In this document: piece after piece, positions 61,444 through 64,000 of the stretch | Layout of the letters: every line of letters starts with the position of its first letter | Numbering within the stretch: position 1 is the stretch's first letter | From: CAVVSQ01 sp963848825 | GTDB lineage: Bacteria > Planctomycetota > Planctomycetia > Gemmatales > Gemmataceae | NCBI GenBank assembly: GCA_963848825.1 | Contig: CAWKFA010000014.1 | Location: 186,001-250,000 of the forward strand | Length of the DNA stretch: 64,000 nucleotides | Direction of reading: 5' to 3' | The notes under the pieces: model-generated | Database searches by the model: none | What the model saw: only the letters and a program-made list of their open reading frames with translations | Told to the model about the DNA's origin: nothing | Position numbers and translations under genes: made by a program

Positions 61444-64000
61444 ATGCTCGCCGCTTTTTCATCGATCGGCCGATCTTCGCCACGGTGGTGTCGGTCGTCA
61501 TCACCTTGTGCGGCGGCATCGCGATGGTGGCGCTGCCGATCGCTCAGTACCCGCAAATCACGCCGCCGTCGGTGTCGCTGTCGATCAGCTATCCGGGCGC
61601 CAACGCCCAGGTCGTGCAGGACACCATCGCCGCTCCCATCGAACAGGCCGTCAATGGCGTCCAGGGCATGCTTTACATGTCCTCGACGTCGGGGAGCGAC
61701 GGCTCCTACTCGCTGTCGATCACGTTCGAGGTCGGCACCAATCTCAATACCGCCCTGGTCATGGTGCAAAATCGCGTGGCTCTGGCCCTGCCGCTCTTGC
61801 CCTCGCAGGTCCAGGCCCAGGGGATCACCGTCCGCAAGAAATCGCCGGACCAGTTGATGATCGTCAGCTTTTACTCCAGCGACCGAAGCTACATCGACCG
61901 CGATCTGAGCAATTTCGCCCTCATCAATCTCAAGGATGAGATTCTGCGCGTGCGCGGGGTTTCCGACGTCGGCATCATGGGCGAACGCGACTACGCCATC
62001 CGGATCTGGCTCGACCCGCGGAAGCTGGCGTCGCGCGGCATGACCGCCATGGACGTGGCCAGCGCCGTGCGCAACCAGAGCATCCAGGCGGCACGCCGGG
62101 CAGACCGGGCAACCTCCGACCTCCGTGCGACAGACGAGCCAGTTGCCGATCGATATTCTGGGCCGGCTCAGCACGCCCGAGCAATTCGGCGACATCATCG
62201 TCAAGGTCGGCCCCGGCGACCCCGGCACGGCCGCCGCGTCCGCGGACTCGGCCGGCCGGCGGGAGCGGCACCGCCTTGCCCAGCTCGACCAGTGCCGCGC
62301 CCATCAAAGGTTTCACGCCGGCGAGCAACGCCAGCAGCAGCAGCGTCGTCGGCGAGCAGCTCTTCGAGCAGCGTCGGCAAGCGGCGGTGCCACGAGCAGC
62401 GGCGGAGCGACCAGCAGCGGCGGCGGCACCAGCAGCGGCGGCGCCAACAGCACCGGCGGGGCGACCGGGATTCGCTTCCCGAGTCAGACGGCGAGCGGCA
62501 CGTCCAACAGCCTGTCGGCGGACAGCGTCGACCGGCGGCGGCGGCGGCGGCGGGGCAAGCGCGGCGCCGGGCGCCGCCAACGTGCTGACCACGAGCGCGC
62601 TGCCGTTCGAGGGCGCGCAGGGGCCGTCCACGAGCATCGTTCGTCTCCGCGACGTCGCCGACATCGAGCTCGGGGCCGCCAACTACAGCCAGTATTCCAC
62701 CTATGACTTCAACACGGCCGTCGGCCTCAACGTCTTCCAGCTCCCCGGCACCAACGCGCTCGATGTCGCCGACGCGGTGCGGCGGAGGCTCAAGGAGCTG
62801 GAGCCCGGCTTTCCGCCCTGGGTGAGATACGAGATCGGCTACGATACCACGCCGTTCATCCGCGAGTCGATCGCCGACGTGATACGGACGCTGTTCGAGG
62901 CGATCGTGCTCGTCGGGCTGGTGGTGCTGGTGTTTCTGCAAGACTGGCGGGCCATGATCCTGCCGATGATCGACGTGCCCGTCTCGCTGGTCGGCACCTT
63001 TGCCGTCATGGCGCTCCTGGGGTATAGCCTGAACAACATCTCGCTGTTCGGCCTGGTGCTCGCCATCGGCATCGTGGTGGACGACGCCATCGTGGTGCTG
63101 GAGAACATCGAACGGCAGATGGCCACGGGCCTGGACGCGCGGGCGGCAACCATCAAGGCGATGGAAGAGATCACCGGGCCGATCCTCGCGATCACGCTGG
63201 TGCTGTGTGCGGTGTTCGTCCCGTGCGCCTTCATTCCCGGCATCACGGGGCGCTTCTTCCAGCAATTCGCGGTGACGATCTCCGCGTCGATGATCATCTC
63301 GGCCGTCAACGCCATGACCATGACGCCGTCGCGGGCCATGCTGATCTTCAAGAGCGCGGGCGAGAGCGGGTCCGGGACGAAGGCGGCAGCCATGCCAGCC
63401 CCGCTCATCACGCGGAAGTGCTGCCGTGGTGGAGCCTGGGCCTCGCGGGCGGCGTGCTCACCGTTTGGCTGTGGCCGCTGCTGGCCTTTACCCAGACCTG
63501 GGCTTGCCGGAGTTGCCGCACGGCGAAGAAGTGACGCGCCTACCGGACTGGCTGCTCAGACCTTGTCCCTTGATCCGACGATCCTGCCGCCGGAGCTGAC
63601 GGCGAGCACGTGCCGACGTGGCTGTACTGGACCATCATCGTCCTGCACGCTCTTCCCGGCCTGTGCGTCGGCTTGCTGGTGGGGTGGTTCGCCATGCGGC
63701 CGATGAATGCGATTCTGGGCTGGCTCCTGCGAGGCTTCAATCGCGCCTTTGACGGACTGACCACGTTCTACGCCTGGACCATCCGCCTGGCGCTGCGCTG
63801 GAGCGCACTGGTTTTGCTGGTCTACCTCGGTCTGGTGGGTTTGACGTGCTGGGCGTTTACCGTGGTCCCCACGGGCTTCATCCCCGAGATGGACCAGGGC
63901 CGGCTGATCGCCAGCCTCCAGTTGCCCGATGCGCGAGGCGCTCGAGCTTACCAAGGATGTCATGGCCAAGGTGGACAAGATCACTCACGAAAACCCCGGC
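61444..64000 (+). CDS. RND efflux pump, inner-membrane subunit of HAE1 type (frameshifted, 3' end outside)
   Basis: The visible part is about 850 residues. The N-terminus 'MLAAF-FIDRPIFATVVSVV' begins with a frameshift near 61460. The porter domain ('ISYPGANAQVVQDTIAAPIE', 'GMLYMSSTSGSDGSYSLSIT') and membrane helices follow: 'VLVGLVVLVFLQDWRAMILP', 'FGLVLAIGIVVDDAIVVLEN' with the proton-relay Asp-Asp pair, 'GPILAITLVLCAVFVPCAFI'. Near 62222-62630 a Gly/Ser-rich insertion of about 130 residues sits in the porter domain before 'IVRLRDVADIELGA'. More frameshifts lie near 62100, 62260, 62380, 62540, 63410 and 63560. The gene continues beyond the window. Confidence 0.88.
62383..62466 (+). repeat. 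18-nt tandem repeat in the RND pump gene
   Basis: 4.7 units of about GGCGG[T/A/C]GCNACCAGCAGC starting at 62383, 62401, 62419, 62437 and 62455. Each encodes Gly-Gly-X-X-Ser-Ser. Slippage of such an array can change the length of the insertion. Confidence 0.8.

Overview
The window looks like a chromosomal piece of a large-genome planctomycete of the Gemmata/Gemmataceae type. Supporting signs are an N-terminal 'LESLEDR' motif on a giant secreted protein, planctomycete-type DUF1583 proteins, a RedB-like thioredoxin-fold protein, an ECF sigma factor of the large planctomycete class, dockerin-ended surface proteins, GH32 and PQQ/BNR propeller proteins, and a high-GC IS3-like element carrying a CHC2 zinc finger. 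Almost every long gene is broken by isolated single-base frameshifts where both frames continue the same protein. This reads like uncorrected indels of a long-read consensus, so most broken genes are annotated as one gene with frameshifts rather than as decayed genes.

Layout. 1-2,700 (minus): a Tad/Flp pilus operon (flp, cpaE, cpaF, running off the left edge) with a possible sigma-54-type promoter. 3,055-8,698 (minus): a signalling operon of redB-like, membrane hybrid histidine kinase and a REC-PAS-Ser/Thr kinase fusion, with a GGGGTCAGACCCC palindrome between the last two. 9,073-12,154 (plus): a REC-GGDEF diguanylate cyclase and an M61 peptidase with PDZ. 12,287-32,368 (minus): one giant secreted repeat protein (more than 6,000 residues) made of NHL propellers, beta-helix repeats, MBG, YDG and Ig-like modules and a C-terminal cohesin-like/dockerin region. 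It is interrupted at 21,502-22,498 by an insertion sequence whose removal with one 7-bp target duplication restores the frame exactly.

32,725-34,299 (plus): a high-GC two-gene unit that resembles a split borosin RiPP system, namely a protein with a LigA/borosin-binding-like N-terminal helical domain translationally coupled to a SonM-like tetrapyrrole-methylase-fold alpha-N-methyltransferase. 34,328-36,503: a secreted GH32 fructanase. 36,748-37,782: a DUF1583 protein. 37,888-45,970 (minus): a tightly overlapping operon that matches a MoxR-vWA-beta-propeller ternary system with bpX-type accessory domains. 46,554-49,316: a TPR-glycosyltransferase and a secreted TPR protein.

49,543-51,324: an ECF sigma/membrane-protein pair and a decayed ECF sigma remnant. 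51,643-55,559: a small membrane protein, a lactonase-type propeller protein and a BNR-PQQ double propeller protein. 55,910-59,772: a lipoprotein-sorting-like protein, the IS3-like element with CHC2 zinc finger, and a second DUF1583 protein with a C-terminal zinc ribbon. 60,215-64,000 (plus): an RND efflux adaptor and the start of its inner-membrane pump, which has an unusual Gly/Ser-rich insertion built on an 18-nt tandem repeat. The two candidates for an unusual biological system are the MoxR ternary operon and the borosin-like pair. No tRNA, rRNA or CRISPR array was seen.
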